Shown here one piece after another: positions 40,664 through 49,205 of a DNA stretch of 64,000 nucleotides. The position numbers were made by a program, and so were the translations under genes. This stretch comes from a bacterium 1xD42-67 (lineage in GTDB: Bacteria > Bacillota > Clostridia > Oscillospirales > Oscillospiraceae). The notes beneath the pieces were generated by a model. That model saw only the letters and a list, made by a program, of their open reading frames with translations, did no database searches and was not told where the DNA came from. The number at the start of each line of letters is the position of its first letter. Position 1 is the first letter of the stretch. The stretch covers positions 62,001-126,000 of the forward strand of contig RAYO01000005.1 of assembly GCA_003612335.1 (NCBI GenBank), given 5' to 3'.

Positions 40664-40716
40664 GCTGTGCACCAAAAGGCCCCTCATAAAGGTTTGTAAA
40701 AGACCTTAAAAAAGAA

Positions 40717-40745
40717 AGTGCCGGCCCCAAAAAGGAGCCGGCACT
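40717..40745 (+). terminator. Terminator of the leu unit
   Basis: AGTGCCGGC-CCC pairs with GGA-GCCGGCACT across an A-rich loop, followed by GTTTG. Confidence 0.75.
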
Positions 40746-40808
40746 GTTTGATCTGTGATAGGATGAACCTGTTATGAAAAATCGATCACAGAAGCTGGAG
40801 GTATCATT

Positions 40809-41360
40809 ATGTTTTGGAAACTGCGGATGCACCCCGGAGAAGAGGAACGAAAGGTATACGCCGAAGCGGAGGAATACGGAATCATCTGCAACGTACAGGA
40901 CTTACAGGGAATTGCTGAACGGTTGGATAAATATATAAAAAAGACAAAAGTGCGTGGAGCAGGGCTGAACAAATACATTGGGCGCAGCCATCTCGTGAAC
41001 GGCGGTGAAAACTGGTATGAGTGGAGCATAGGTGTTTCATACTCAAAAGAGGGATGTTTAAGTAATGAGCAAGGCCGGTTGTGGTATTTTGAGTTAATGC
41101 CAAATCGGCACTATCATCTGGAGCAAGATATATCAGAGGAGGTATACGAATTTCCCGGACGAAAAGATGTGCTGTACTACTTTATTTTGGTTAAATATTA
41201 CTGGTATTATGAAGAAAATGGCAAGATCATATGTGCCGATTCTGATGACGCGCGAAAAAAGCGGGAGAAGTTTTTTCAAGGATTATTTGACTGCATTGGA
41301 TTTCCGGTAGAGGTCTTGTATACTTACCCCAAGGATTCCAACGGTATCTTCGATAAATAG
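40809..41360 (+). CDS. AT-rich hypothetical protein, 183 aa
   Basis: The family is not recognised. It is soluble, rich in Tyr, Trp, Glu and Lys (NWYEWSIGVSYSKEGCLSNE; YYFILVKYYWYYEENGKIIC). Base composition and codon choice are clearly more AT-rich than the flanking leuB and purB, pointing to recent transfer. GGAGG lies 7 nt before ATG. It is followed 13 nt later by another AT-rich gene, and the two look like one acquired unit; an immunity or toxin-related pair is possible but unproven. Confidence 0.65.
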   Translation: MFWKLRMHPGEEERKVYAEAEEYGIICNVQDLQGIAERLDKYIKKTKVRGAGLNKYIGRSHLVNGGENWYEWSIGVSYSKEGCLSNEQGRLWYFELMPNRHYHLEQDISEEVYEFPGRKDVLYYFILVKYYWYYEENGKIICADSDDARKKREKFFQGLFDCIGFPVEVLYTYPKDSNGIFDK

Positions 41361-41373
41361 AAGGAGGAAGTGC

Positions 41374-41787
41374 GTGAACAAGAGTGAATGGGTGGCAGAT
41401 GCTGTCAAAAAGCTGGAGCATATCTATTGTGCGAAGTGCGGACGATGTGGGAAGCGGCTTGTGTATACAGTGACGACCGCCGACACAGATATGGTTCCGA
41501 TCTATTGCGGCAGTGCCTATGACCCGAAAAATAAAGTGCTTGCGGTTGCTGAGCTGACCAGCGACGAATATGATCATGGGTGTGAAGGCCGTCTGCCTGA
41601 GCGGATGGCACAGATCTTTGGAGGCCACTTTGTCTATTTGAACTACAGGTCAAAATGCCCGTTTTGCGGAGGCGACCTGAAAGAGAGAAACACTGTTTCA
41701 TGGGATGCCTATTTGGGCGGGAAAGGGAAGGCGTTTATTGTGTTTTATGATGAACATGATCAACAGAACGTGAAAGAAATTTTATAA
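41374..41787 (+). CDS. AT-rich zinc-ribbon-like hypothetical protein, 137 aa
   Basis: GTG start at 41374 with AAGGAGGAAG 5 nt upstream. Two CxxC-type knuckles occur near the N-terminus (YCAKCGRCGKRL) and one near residue 95 (CPFCGGDL), so a zinc ribbon is likely. The middle segment MVPIYCGSAYDPKNKVLAVA is of unknown type. Like the preceding gene, it is AT-rich relative to its neighbours and probably co-transcribed with it. No function can be named. Confidence 0.65.
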   Translation: MNKSEWVADAVKKLEHIYCAKCGRCGKRLVYTVTTADTDMVPIYCGSAYDPKNKVLAVAELTSDEYDHGCEGRLPERMAQIFGGHFVYLNYRSKCPFCGGDLKERNTVSWDAYLGGKGKAFIVFYDEHDQQNVKEIL

Positions 41788-41848
41788 AGGCTTCCTTAAA
41801 CTTTTGTGAAAATTTTCCCCAGGGGTGGCAAACGGGGGAGAAATGCGG

Positions 41849-41854
41849 TATAAT
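41849..41854 (+). promoter_or_regulatory. Candidate -10 element of purB
   Basis: TATAAT at 41849-41854, 57 nt before the purB start. The best -35 at a 17-nt spacing is TGGCAA, a weak match. The short leader shows no purine riboswitch. Confidence 0.45.
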
Positions 41855-41910
41855 GCTTTCAGAGATCGATGGGACGGCCCAGGCTGTCTTAAAAGGAGAG
41901 AGAGATCATT

Positions 41911-43347
41911 ATGTCAACTGACCGCTATGAGAGCCCCCTGTCCTCCCGCTACGCCAGCGACGAGATGCAGTATATCTTCTCGCAGGATAAAAAATTCTCC
42001 ACCTGGCGCCGCCTGTGGGTGGCCCTGGCCCGGGCGGAGATGGAGCTGGGCCTGCCCGTCACCCGGGAGCAGGTGGAGGAGCTGGAGGCCCATGTGGAGG
42101 ATATCGACTATGACAGGGCCGCCCAGTGGGAGAGGAAGCTGCGCCACGATGTGATGGCCCACGTCCACACCTATGGCGAGCTGTGCCCCAAGGCCATGCC
42201 CATCATCCATCTGGGAGCCACCAGCTGCTATGTAGGGGACAACACGGACATCATCCTCATGCGGGAGGGGCTGGAGCTGGTCCGGGACAAGATCGTCCGG
42301 GCCTTGGACCGTCTGGCCGGATTTGCTGACAAGTATAAAGACTTGCCGACCCTTGGGTTCACTCATTTCCAGGCCGCCCAGCTGGTCACGGTCGGAAAGC
42401 GGGCCACCCTGTGGATGAACGAGCTCCTCATGGACCTGGAGGAGGTGGAGCACCGCATCGCCACCCTGGCCCTGCTGGGCTCCAAAGGCACCACCGGGAC
42501 CCAAGCGTCCTTCCTGGAGCTCTTCGACGGGGACCAGGAGAAGGTGGAGCTGCTGGAGGGGAAGATCGCAAAGGAGATGGGCTTTACAGCCGTTGTCCCC
42601 GTGAGCGGACAGACCTACTCCCGAAAGATGGACTACAATGTGGTGTCCACCCTGGCGGGGATCGCCCAGTCAGCCAGCAAATTCGCCACCGACCTGCGGC
42701 TGCTGTGCCATCTGAAGGAGGTGGAGGAGCCCTTCGAGAAGGATCAGATCGGTTCCTCGGCCATGCCCTACAAGCGCAACCCGATGCGGTGTGAGCGGAT
42801 CTGTGCGCTGGCCCGATATGTCATCACAGATGTGGGCAACCCGGCCATTACCGCCGCCACCCAGTGGTTCGAACGCACCCTGGACGATTCGGCCAACAAG
42901 CGGCTCTCTGTTCCAGAAGCCTTTTTGGCGGTGGACGCCATCCTGGATATCTGGAGCAATGTGGCCGCCGGACTTGTAGTCCATCCCAAGGTGATCGAGA
43001 AACATGTGCTGGAGGAGCTGCCCTTCATGGCCACAGAGAACATCATGATGGACGCTGTGAAGCGGGGGGGAGACCGGCAAGTCCTCCACGAGCGGATCCG
43101 AGTACTGTCCCAGGAGGCGGGATATCGTGTAAAGGAGTTAGGCTTGTCAAACGATCTGGTCGACCGGATGGCCGCCGACCCGGCCTTTGGCATGACCAGA
43201 GCGGAGCTGTCCGTCCACCTGGACCCGGCCAGCTACATCGGCTGCTGCCCCCAGCAGGTGGAGCGCTTTTTGAGGGATCGGATCTGCCCAGTGTTGGAGA
43301 CCTATGCGGGCGCTCTGGCCAAGACAGAGACCGGACTAAAGGTTTGA
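41911..43347 (+). CDS. purB: Adenylosuccinate lyase
   Basis: 478 aa. It belongs to the fumarase/aspartase superfamily: THFQAAQLVTVGKRATLW in the middle holds an active-site His region, and the superfamily signature is SSAMPYKRNPMRCERI. It cleaves SAICAR and adenylosuccinate to release fumarate at two steps of purine synthesis. AAAAGGAGAG precedes ATG. It has its own promoter and is followed 18 nt later by a transporter gene, which may be co-transcribed. No other pur genes are nearby. Confidence 0.96.
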   Translation: MSTDRYESPLSSRYASDEMQYIFSQDKKFSTWRRLWVALARAEMELGLPVTREQVEELEAHVEDIDYDRAAQWERKLRHDVMAHVHTYGELCPKAMPIIHLGATSCYVGDNTDIILMREGLELVRDKIVRALDRLAGFADKYKDLPTLGFTHFQAAQLVTVGKRATLWMNELLMDLEEVEHRIATLALLGSKGTTGTQASFLELFDGDQEKVELLEGKIAKEMGFTAVVPVSGQTYSRKMDYNVVSTLAGIAQSASKFATDLRLLCHLKEVEEPFEKDQIGSSAMPYKRNPMRCERICALARYVITDVGNPAITAATQWFERTLDDSANKRLSVPEAFLAVDAILDIWSNVAAGLVVHPKVIEKHVLEELPFMATENIMMDAVKRGGDRQVLHERIRVLSQEAGYRVKELGLSNDLVDRMAADPAFGMTRAELSVHLDPASYIGCCPQQVERFLRDRICPVLETYAGALAKTETGLKV

Positions 43348-43365
43348 GGAGCAGGAGGGGACCAT

Positions 43366-44631
43366 ATGAAACGGGATGACAGACACCCCTATCTGGCGAT
43401 GGGCGTGACCGCTTTTTTCGTAGTGGCTGCGTCGCTGTGTCTTTTTTTCGCGCTCTTCCATTTTCGGGAGGTGGCCCGCTTCCTACAGACTCTGGGGGCC
43501 ATCCTGCGGCCTATCTTTATGGGTGCAGTGCTCGCGTTCCTGCTGCTGCCCGTCCATCGGAACATTTTTAAGCTCCTCTTGTCCATGACATCGGACAAAA
43601 GGAAGGAAGATCCCCGGAACATAGCGTTCCTCAATTTTGTTGCGGTACTGTTCAGCCTGCTGCTGGCATTCCTCCTGATCTATTTGCTGCTGGCTATGGT
43701 GCTGCCCCAGGTGTATGACAGCGTGGTAGGTCTGGTCCAAGCCATCTCCAAGTATATCGAGGTGGTCCAGGGCTGGCTCCAGACCTTTTTGGAGGACGAT
43801 CCGGATATCCAGGCGGCCGTCATGCCGATCTTCGATTCCTCCACCGCTTCTCTGGAGCAGTGGCTGGATTCCAGTCTCCTGCCCAAGCTGGAGTCGTTCA
43901 GCACGATCTTCGAGTGGATGCGGAGGGACATCCTGCCCAACCTCACCGGAGTGATGGCGGGGGTGTCTGGGATGGTGATCGGATTGCTGGTCCTGGTGAA
44001 GGATCTGCTCATCGCGGTGATCGTCTCCGCCTACCTGCTGATCCGCAAGGACATCCTGGCTGCCCAGAGCAAGAAGATCCTATACAGCGCGTTCCGCACA
44101 GACATCGCCGACCTGATCGTGGGGGAGGTGCGCAACGCCTACCGGATCATGAGCGGCTTCATCAACGGCAAGCTGTTGGACTCTTTGATCATCGGGATCA
44201 TCTGCTTCGTGTGCTGCAACATCTTCCGGTTCCCATACGCGGCCCTGATCGCCACCATCATCGGGGTGACCAATATCATCCCCTTCTTCGGGCCCTGCAT
44301 CGGGGCGCTGCCCTGCGGACTGCTGATCTTCTTGGTCAGTCCGATCCAGTGCCTCTATTTCGCCGCTTTCATCTTGGCCCTCCAGCAGTTCGACGGCAAC
44401 ATCCTGGGCCCCAAGATCCTGGGGGATTCGACTGGATTGGCCTCCTTTTGGGTGCTGTTCGCGATCATCCTCTTCGGCGGGCTCTTCGGCTTTGCCGGGA
44501 TGGTGCTGGGCGTCCCTGTTTTCGCCATGATCTACAGTATGATCAGCCGTGTGGTGGCCCACGGACTGCGGCGCCGGGGCCTGTCCGATGCGACGAAGGA
44601 CTACATGGGGAAGACCGGGCCGATGGCCTGA
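43366..44631 (+). CDS. AI-2E family (PerM/UPF0118) membrane transporter
   Basis: 421 aa with about 8 membrane helices. The N-terminal pair LAMGVTAFFVVAASLCLFFA and the next helices surround a cytosolic helical region (about 130-210). The signature part TNIIPFFGPCIGALPCGLLI and NILGPKILGDSTGLASFWVL is typical of this family. Members export or import small molecules or ions; the original AI-2 role has not held up for most. ATG follows GGAGGGGACC. A strong terminator shared with the convergent gene follows. Confidence 0.9.
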   Translation: MKRDDRHPYLAMGVTAFFVVAASLCLFFALFHFREVARFLQTLGAILRPIFMGAVLAFLLLPVHRNIFKLLLSMTSDKRKEDPRNIAFLNFVAVLFSLLLAFLLIYLLLAMVLPQVYDSVVGLVQAISKYIEVVQGWLQTFLEDDPDIQAAVMPIFDSSTASLEQWLDSSLLPKLESFSTIFEWMRRDILPNLTGVMAGVSGMVIGLLVLVKDLLIAVIVSAYLLIRKDILAAQSKKILYSAFRTDIADLIVGEVRNAYRIMSGFINGKLLDSLIIGIICFVCCNIFRFPYAALIATIIGVTNIIPFFGPCIGALPCGLLIFLVSPIQCLYFAAFILALQQFDGNILGPKILGDSTGLASFWVLFAIILFGGLFGFAGMVLGVPVFAMIYSMISRVVAHGLRRRGLSDATKDYMGKTGPMA

Positions 44632-44640
44632 AGATAAGGA

Positions 44641-44670
44641 CACCTCCGTCCCGCAGGACGGAGGTGTTTT
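44641..44670. terminator. Terminator between the transporter and the convergent unknown gene
   Basis: CACCTCCGTCC pairs perfectly with GGACGGAGGTG around a CGCA loop, followed by TTTTTC. Confidence 0.85.
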
Positions 44671-45552
44671 TCAGTCGAACCGCCTGCGGCGGATCTCCCA
44701 AGCATCAGGTTTGAGATACATGGGCTTCTCCAGCTGGGCCAGAATGGGCTGGGACCACGTGTCCAGGGCGCGCAGGCGCTCCAGAAGCTCCTCTTCATCC
44801 GGCTCCTCCAGGGCTCCACCGTCCAGGATGTGGACGGTCTGTTTCCCGCCGTACATGGGGAGGACCGTGATGCCGCTGTCCTTTGGAGGGGGCGGCAGGG
44901 GAGAGAGATGCTCCTCGCTCAGGACCTGGATCAGGTTAGGGCATTGGATCGTGTGGTCGTCTCTTCGAAAACACCACTCTGTATCGTAGCTGTTGACCAG
45001 GGGCAGATCTTTCAGCATACGGATGGCCTGAGGGTGGAAATGGAAGGGATTCGTGGCCATCTCATAGCCGGCACTGGCGTACTGCACATCCAGCATCTGG
45101 TTTACATAAACTAAAAAGTCCCAAACATCCCTCCAGGGCACGGAGCGGCTGAACTGGAGATATATCTTGCTGGAGGCCCTTGCCCAGTGCTTGAAATTAG
45201 AGAGGGCGAGAAAGCAGTGGACGGTCTGCAGGTGCTCGCTGTCGCAGTTGGACAGGGAGAGGACCCCTGATCCGTCCTGGGATGGGACCGGCTGGAACTG
45301 GCCGTCAAATTCCCGGCGGAAGATCTTCTGCCAGCCGCCCCGGACATTCCGGAAGCCGGAGGGACAGCCTCTGCCTGGGTAGGCATCCAGGAGCCCAGAA
45401 CGCTTCTTGGTAAAGGTCTCTCCGGTCATATCCAGGAACTGAGACAAGATATCCTCCACGGCCTCTATCTTTTCCGGCGTGAACCAGTCGGCAAGATAGA
45501 GGATGATCCCCTTCCGAATGCCGTATCGGGCGCTGCCATCCAGGTCTGTCAT
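44671..45552 (-). CDS. Hypothetical protein, 293 aa (possibly type VI immunity/DUF3396-like)
   Basis: Soluble. Segments such as YLADWFTPEKIEAVEDILSQ, DVWDFLVYVNQMLDVQYASA and LLERLRALDTWSQPILAQLE, with a final YLKPDAWEIRRRRFD, loosely recall DUF3396 (type VI immunity) proteins, which end in a conserved region about a central conserved pocket. The match is weak and by eye. The start is ATG at 45552, 4 nt from the end of the following flavoprotein gene, so the three leftward genes 46557-44671 may form one transcript from the promoter at 46595-46623. Confidence 0.6.
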   Translation of the reverse strand: MTDLDGSARYGIRKGIILYLADWFTPEKIEAVEDILSQFLDMTGETFTKKRSGLLDAYPGRGCPSGFRNVRGGWQKIFRREFDGQFQPVPSQDGSGVLSLSNCDSEHLQTVHCFLALSNFKHWARASSKIYLQFSRSVPWRDVWDFLVYVNQMLDVQYASAGYEMATNPFHFHPQAIRMLKDLPLVNSYDTEWCFRRDDHTIQCPNLIQVLSEEHLSPLPPPPKDSGITVLPMYGGKQTVHILDGGALEEPDEEELLERLRALDTWSQPILAQLEKPMYLKPDAWEIRRRRFD

Positions 45553-45556
45553 CTGT

Positions 45557-46027
45557 TCAGCGCTCCAGCTTGGCCTTGCCGGAGATCTCCTCCATGCGGA
45601 TCCTCCACACAGCGGTGACGGCCAGGCTCTGTTCCAAGGCGGCTTCGAAGCCCTCCATGTGATCAGGTGTCACCTTTTGACACAGGGCCCGGAGAGCGGC
45701 AGACTTTTCGCTGGGATCCCTCACTTCAGCGGCGGTCCCGGTGATGATGACGGACTGGAAATAGGTGGTATACATGGCAGGGGCCACGAAGGCAGGCCGG
45801 TCATCCCCTATGAAGGTGACACACACCTGGGGAGAGCGGCGCAGCAGATCCACCTTCCGGCCCTCCCGGGCACAGTGGAAAAAGAGATCCTCCCCGATTC
45901 GGACGAAGGACAGGGGCAGGCAGTAGGGGAGGGGCTCTCCCGTAGAGAGGGCCATCACCCCGTGTGTACAGCGGTCGATGAGGGCCAGGGAGAAGTCCCG
46001 GTCCTGGGCGCGGTCATCACGTCTCAT
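45557..46027 (-). CDS. Pyridoxamine 5'-phosphate oxidase-family flavoprotein (NimA-like)
   Basis: 156 aa. It has the split beta-barrel FMN fold: GVMALSTGEPLPYCLPLSFV (strands 1-2), LFFHCAREGRKVDLLRRSPQ (FMN-binding helix) and YTTYFQSVIITGTAAEVRDP. Proteins of this group reduce or bind flavin substrates; NimA relatives can inactivate nitroimidazole drugs, but most are uncharacterised. It overlaps the DUF4364 gene by 4 nt. There is no evidence for drug-related function in this sequence. Confidence 0.85.
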   Translation of the reverse strand: MRRDDRAQDRDFSLALIDRCTHGVMALSTGEPLPYCLPLSFVRIGEDLFFHCAREGRKVDLLRRSPQVCVTFIGDDRPAFVAPAMYTTYFQSVIITGTAAEVRDPSEKSAALRALCQKVTPDHMEGFEAALEQSLAVTAVWRIRMEEISGKAKLER

Positions 46028-46557
46028 GTCGTCTCCTCCTTCGGCTGGTCCAGCAGCTTCGTGATCCCAAGATAGAGAGCGGAAGGGTCCGCCTGGAAGA
46101 CCTGGGCCCAGCGAGCCGCCTGTTCCCCGTCAGCGGCCAGCAGGGCCAGGTGGAGCAGGGGAGAGGCGCCGTCCTCCATGGTCAGGCAGAGGGTGACGGT
46201 GCCGTCGCCGTTGTCCATGATCTGGGAGCGGATCTGTGCTTCCCGCCGCAGGGCCTCGTTCACCTTCACCAGATTGCCGTCACAGCGCCGCCGCACGGAA
46301 CGGGGCAGGCTGCTCTCACAGATCTGGCTGTTGCGCCGGCCCTTGTCGGTGATGGCGTAGCGGTCCTCCTCCTTAGAGAGCTGTCCGGTTGCCACCATAT
46401 GCTCCACCGCCTGGGTGAGGGAGAAGTAATCCACCCCTGCGTCGCAGAGGGCCAGCTCGAAGAGCTGCAAAAACGTGATGGGTCCGGCGGCCCGGTCCAT
46501 GATATAGAGGACCAACAGCTTGAGGTCCAAGTCGTCCTGGATGAATCCGATCTGCAT
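46024..46557 (-). CDS. DUF4364 family protein
   Basis: 177 aa. The winged-helix-like N-terminal half (DLDLKLLVLYIMDRAAGPIT; QAVEHMVATGQLSKEEDRYA) is followed by a C-terminal alpha/beta part with DNGDGTVTLCLTMEDGASPL. This matches DUF4364 proteins, common in Clostridia and resembling PadR/MarR-type DNA-binding folds. Start: ATG at 46557 with AGAGGGG upstream; the longer frame has no site. A sigma-A promoter lies at 46595-46623. Likely a regulator, but targets are unknown. Confidence 0.85.
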   Translation of the reverse strand: MQIGFIQDDLDLKLLVLYIMDRAAGPITFLQLFELALCDAGVDYFSLTQAVEHMVATGQLSKEEDRYAITDKGRRNSQICESSLPRSVRRRCDGNLVKVNEALRREAQIRSQIMDNGDGTVTLCLTMEDGASPLLHLALLAADGEQAARWAQVFQADPSALYLGITKLLDQPKEETT

Positions 46558-46594
46558 AGGCAAGCCCCTCTTTCTAAGGATCTTTGATGGTCCT

Positions 46595-46623
46595 ATTATA
46601 GACGCAAACGGGGAAAAGGGCAA
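46595..46623 (-). promoter_or_regulatory. Promoter of the DUF4364 gene
   Basis: Minus strand TTGCCC (46618-46623), 17-nt spacer, TATAAT (46595-46600). Confidence 0.65.
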
Positions 46624-46746
46624 GAGGAAAAGGAGGGACGGGGGCGCTCCGCACCAAAAGGAGGCAGACGCATAAGATGTGGTGTGAGCAAAACCCATGA
46701 TGGGCGCTCCGATACTCATGACCATCCAAATCTAGGAGGGAATCTT

Positions 46747-47571
46747 ATGCCAGAAAAGGTCGTGCCCGGCCCCGTCTGTGACGATCGCAGTATCCGGGAG
46801 GCCGTGTGCATACACACGAAAAAGATCTTTGACTCGTGTCGGGATAAAGATTGCGTTGAAGACCTGAGAGTCTACCCCACCCGCTGTTCCCAGGATGTGA
46901 TCGACCGGGCCCAGTCTATCAAGGCCGGCGCCGCTGAGCTGCTGTATGCGTACATCGACGTGGAGCCGGTCACCTTCAACCGGGGCTTTTACACCGTAGA
47001 CGTGCGGTATTTCTATCGAATCACCGCCGATGCCTTCGTGGGGGCCGCCCGGCCCGTCCAGGTCTGCGGTCTGGCGGTGTTCAGCAAGCGGGCTGTCCTC
47101 TTCGGCAGTGAGAGCGGTTCCAAGAGCTTCTCGTCTCAGGGCAATGAGGACCAGGTCCAGTGTGTCCCCCAGTCCAGCCTGCCCACCGCGGTGGTGGAGG
47201 CGGTGGATCCCCTGATCCTCAGCCTGAAGCTGGTGGATGTATGCGAGTGCCGTCCCTGCGACTGCGGCTGTCTGGACATCCCCATGGCGGTGGCCGCCTG
47301 TTTCGGCGAGGACCTGGTGACCAGCGGAGACCAGCATCGGGTGTTCGTCTCTCTGGGCCAGTTCTCGATCATCCGCATGGAGCGGGACACCCAGCTCCTC
47401 ATCCCCGCTTACGACTACTGCATCCCCACCAAGGACTGCAGCTGCGGCGAGGACCACTGCCAGGAGGATCCCTGTGACATGTTCCGCCATGTCCAGTTCC
47501 CGGTAGACGAGTTCTTCCCGCCCAATACAATCACCACCACCAGCAGTGCCAGCAGCGGCTGCTGCCGGTAA
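46747..47571 (+). CDS. Conserved cysteine-rich protein, probable spore-surface role, 274 aa
   Basis: No signal peptide. It opens MPEKVVPGPVCDDRSIREAV and has VCIHTKKIFDSCRDKDCVED, a central beta-rich part (LLYAYIDVEPVTFNRGFYTV; VRYFYRITADAFVGAARPVQ), and a Cys-rich C-terminal third (CECRPCDCGCLD; CIPTKDCSCGEDHCQEDPC; final SSGCC). About twenty cysteines suggest disulfide or metal cross-linking. Proteins of this type are widespread in clostridial spore formers with no assigned function. TAGGAGG lies 9 nt before ATG. An AC-16 nt-CATA arrangement at 46653-46674 resembles a sigma-K promoter, which would fit a coat or crust protein. Confidence 0.75.
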   Translation: MPEKVVPGPVCDDRSIREAVCIHTKKIFDSCRDKDCVEDLRVYPTRCSQDVIDRAQSIKAGAAELLYAYIDVEPVTFNRGFYTVDVRYFYRITADAFVGAARPVQVCGLAVFSKRAVLFGSESGSKSFSSQGNEDQVQCVPQSSLPTAVVEAVDPLILSLKLVDVCECRPCDCGCLDIPMAVAACFGEDLVTSGDQHRVFVSLGQFSIIRMERDTQLLIPAYDYCIPTKDCSCGEDHCQEDPCDMFRHVQFPVDEFFPPNTITTTSSASSGCCR

Positions 47572-47577
47572 AGGAGA

Positions 47578-47605
47578 GGGGCCGTCCCATGGGGCGGCCC
47601 CTTTT
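47578..47605. terminator. Terminator between the cysteine-rich gene and the cardiolipin synthase
   Basis: GGGGCCG pairs with CGGCCCC around TCCCATGGGG, followed by TTTTC; the genes on both sides converge here. Confidence 0.75.
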
Positions 47606-47607
47606 CA

Positions 47608-49134
47608 TCACATCAGCGGTGCAAAGACCCGGAGGATGCTGCGATAGAGCTGGAGGAGGATGTTCAAATGCTTGAACTTCCTGAGGGAGTAGGCTTCAGA
47701 CAGCTTTAGCGTCTCCTCGAAATCCCTGCGGATATCCCGGATGCAGGGGGCCTCGCACAGCCAGACGCCGTCCTCGAAGTGGAGGAACAGGCTGCGGTAG
47801 TCCAGGTTGACGGTGCCCACTGTGGCGAACCGGTCGTCCACGACGAAATTTTTGGCGTGGATGAAGCCGGGGGTGTACTCATAGATCTTCACTCCTGCCT
47901 CCAAGAGGGGCTGGTAGTGGGCCCGTGTGACCTCAAAGACATAGCGTTTATCCGGGATGTGCGGGGTGATGATCCGCACATCCACGCCCGACTTGGCGGC
48001 GTTGCACAGGGCGGTGTTGGTGGCCACGTCGATGATCAGGTAAGGCGTCGTGATATAGATATAGTTCTTAGCTTTGGAGATCATATTGAGGTAGACCGCC
48101 TGTCCCACCGTCTCCCGGTCCAGAGGGGTGTCGGTGTAGGGCTGGACATACCCTGTCCAGGGCCGCACCGGGGCGGCAGGAGGACGGAACCGCTCGAAGT
48201 CCTCATCCCAGTCGGCGATATAGTCCCACATGGTGAGGAACATCACTGTCATGGACCAGACCGCATCCCCCTCCAGGAGGATGGCGCTGTCTTTCCAGTG
48301 GCCAAACCGCTCCCGGACGTTGATATATTCATCGGCCAGATTGATCCCGCCGGTGAACCCCGTCTTGCCGTCGATGATGAGCAGTTTTCGGTGGTCCCGG
48401 TTGTTCATGCGCAGGGACATCACCGGCATCAGCCGGTTGAACACCCGGCACTGGATCCCCTTTTTGATCAGCGTCTCATTGTAGTCCCGGGGGAGGGTGA
48501 ACATACAGCCGAAGTCGTCGTAGAGGACCCGGACCTCCACGCCCTGGGCAGCTTTCCGCTCCAGGATAGCCAGGATGCTGTCCCAGAAGACCCCAGGCTG
48601 GATGATGAAATATTCCAGGAAGATATACCGTTCCGCCTTCTCCAGCTCCTCCAGGATCCTGGGGAAAGCAGTGTCGCCCAGAGAGAGATACTCTGTCTCG
48701 GTATTGGTGTAGGCGGGACATGCGGCCCGGTGCTCCAGGTAGCTGGCCTGTCCGGCGGCGTCGCCTCCCAGGCGGAGGAGGTCGTCTGCCTTGAAGTCTT
48801 CCTTCAGGGTCTCCACCGACTTCTCCAGCATCCCCTGCATGCGCCGCTGAGTGCGTTTAGGGACCGCGCCTCCCCCGACCATCAGATAGAAGAATCCGCC
48901 GAAGACGGGGAAGGGGAGGATCACCAGCAGCCAGGCGATCTTATATCCCGGCTCCATCCTGCTGCAGATGATGGCGATGGCGGCCATGACGCTCATGGCG
49001 ATGCAGCACCAGTAGAAGATCTCGGTGTATTCGGAAAAGATGGACACCATGACGACTAAGGTCGCCACCTGGGCCATCAGGGCCAAGGCGACGAACACCG
49101 AGCGGTGGAAGAGGATATAGAGGAGCTTTTTCAT
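47608..49134 (-). CDS. cls: Cardiolipin synthase
   Basis: 508 aa. Two N-terminal membrane helices (about 8-30 and 36-58, with a third stretch near 66-88) are followed by two phospholipase-D domains with HKD motifs: HRKLLIIDGKTGFTGGIN (near 240) and HAKNFVVDDRFATVGTVNLD (near 410). It joins two phosphatidylglycerol molecules into cardiolipin and glycerol at the membrane. Start at 49134 chosen because GGAGGTGG lies 6 nt upstream; an in-frame ATG at 49155 lacks a site. A single gene; its promoter is not obvious. Confidence 0.94.
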   Translation of the reverse strand: MKKLLYILFHRSVFVALALMAQVATLVVMVSIFSEYTEIFYWCCIAMSVMAAIAIICSRMEPGYKIAWLLVILPFPVFGGFFYLMVGGGAVPKRTQRRMQGMLEKSVETLKEDFKADDLLRLGGDAAGQASYLEHRAACPAYTNTETEYLSLGDTAFPRILEELEKAERYIFLEYFIIQPGVFWDSILAILERKAAQGVEVRVLYDDFGCMFTLPRDYNETLIKKGIQCRVFNRLMPVMSLRMNNRDHRKLLIIDGKTGFTGGINLADEYINVRERFGHWKDSAILLEGDAVWSMTVMFLTMWDYIADWDEDFERFRPPAAPVRPWTGYVQPYTDTPLDRETVGQAVYLNMISKAKNYIYITTPYLIIDVATNTALCNAAKSGVDVRIITPHIPDKRYVFEVTRAHYQPLLEAGVKIYEYTPGFIHAKNFVVDDRFATVGTVNLDYRSLFLHFEDGVWLCEAPCIRDIRRDFEETLKLSEAYSLRKFKHLNILLQLYRSILRVFAPLM

Positions 49135-49205
49135 GGTGAACCACCTCCGAATCATGGTGTGAGGGCGGCCTATCTGGATGCTGGGACATGGAAGGGCATG
49201 TTCCG

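Noticed and set aside
45557-46027. Nitroimidazole resistance gene (nim)
   Set aside because: The protein belongs to the same broad flavoprotein fold, but that fold has many functions and nothing in the sequence points to drug reduction.
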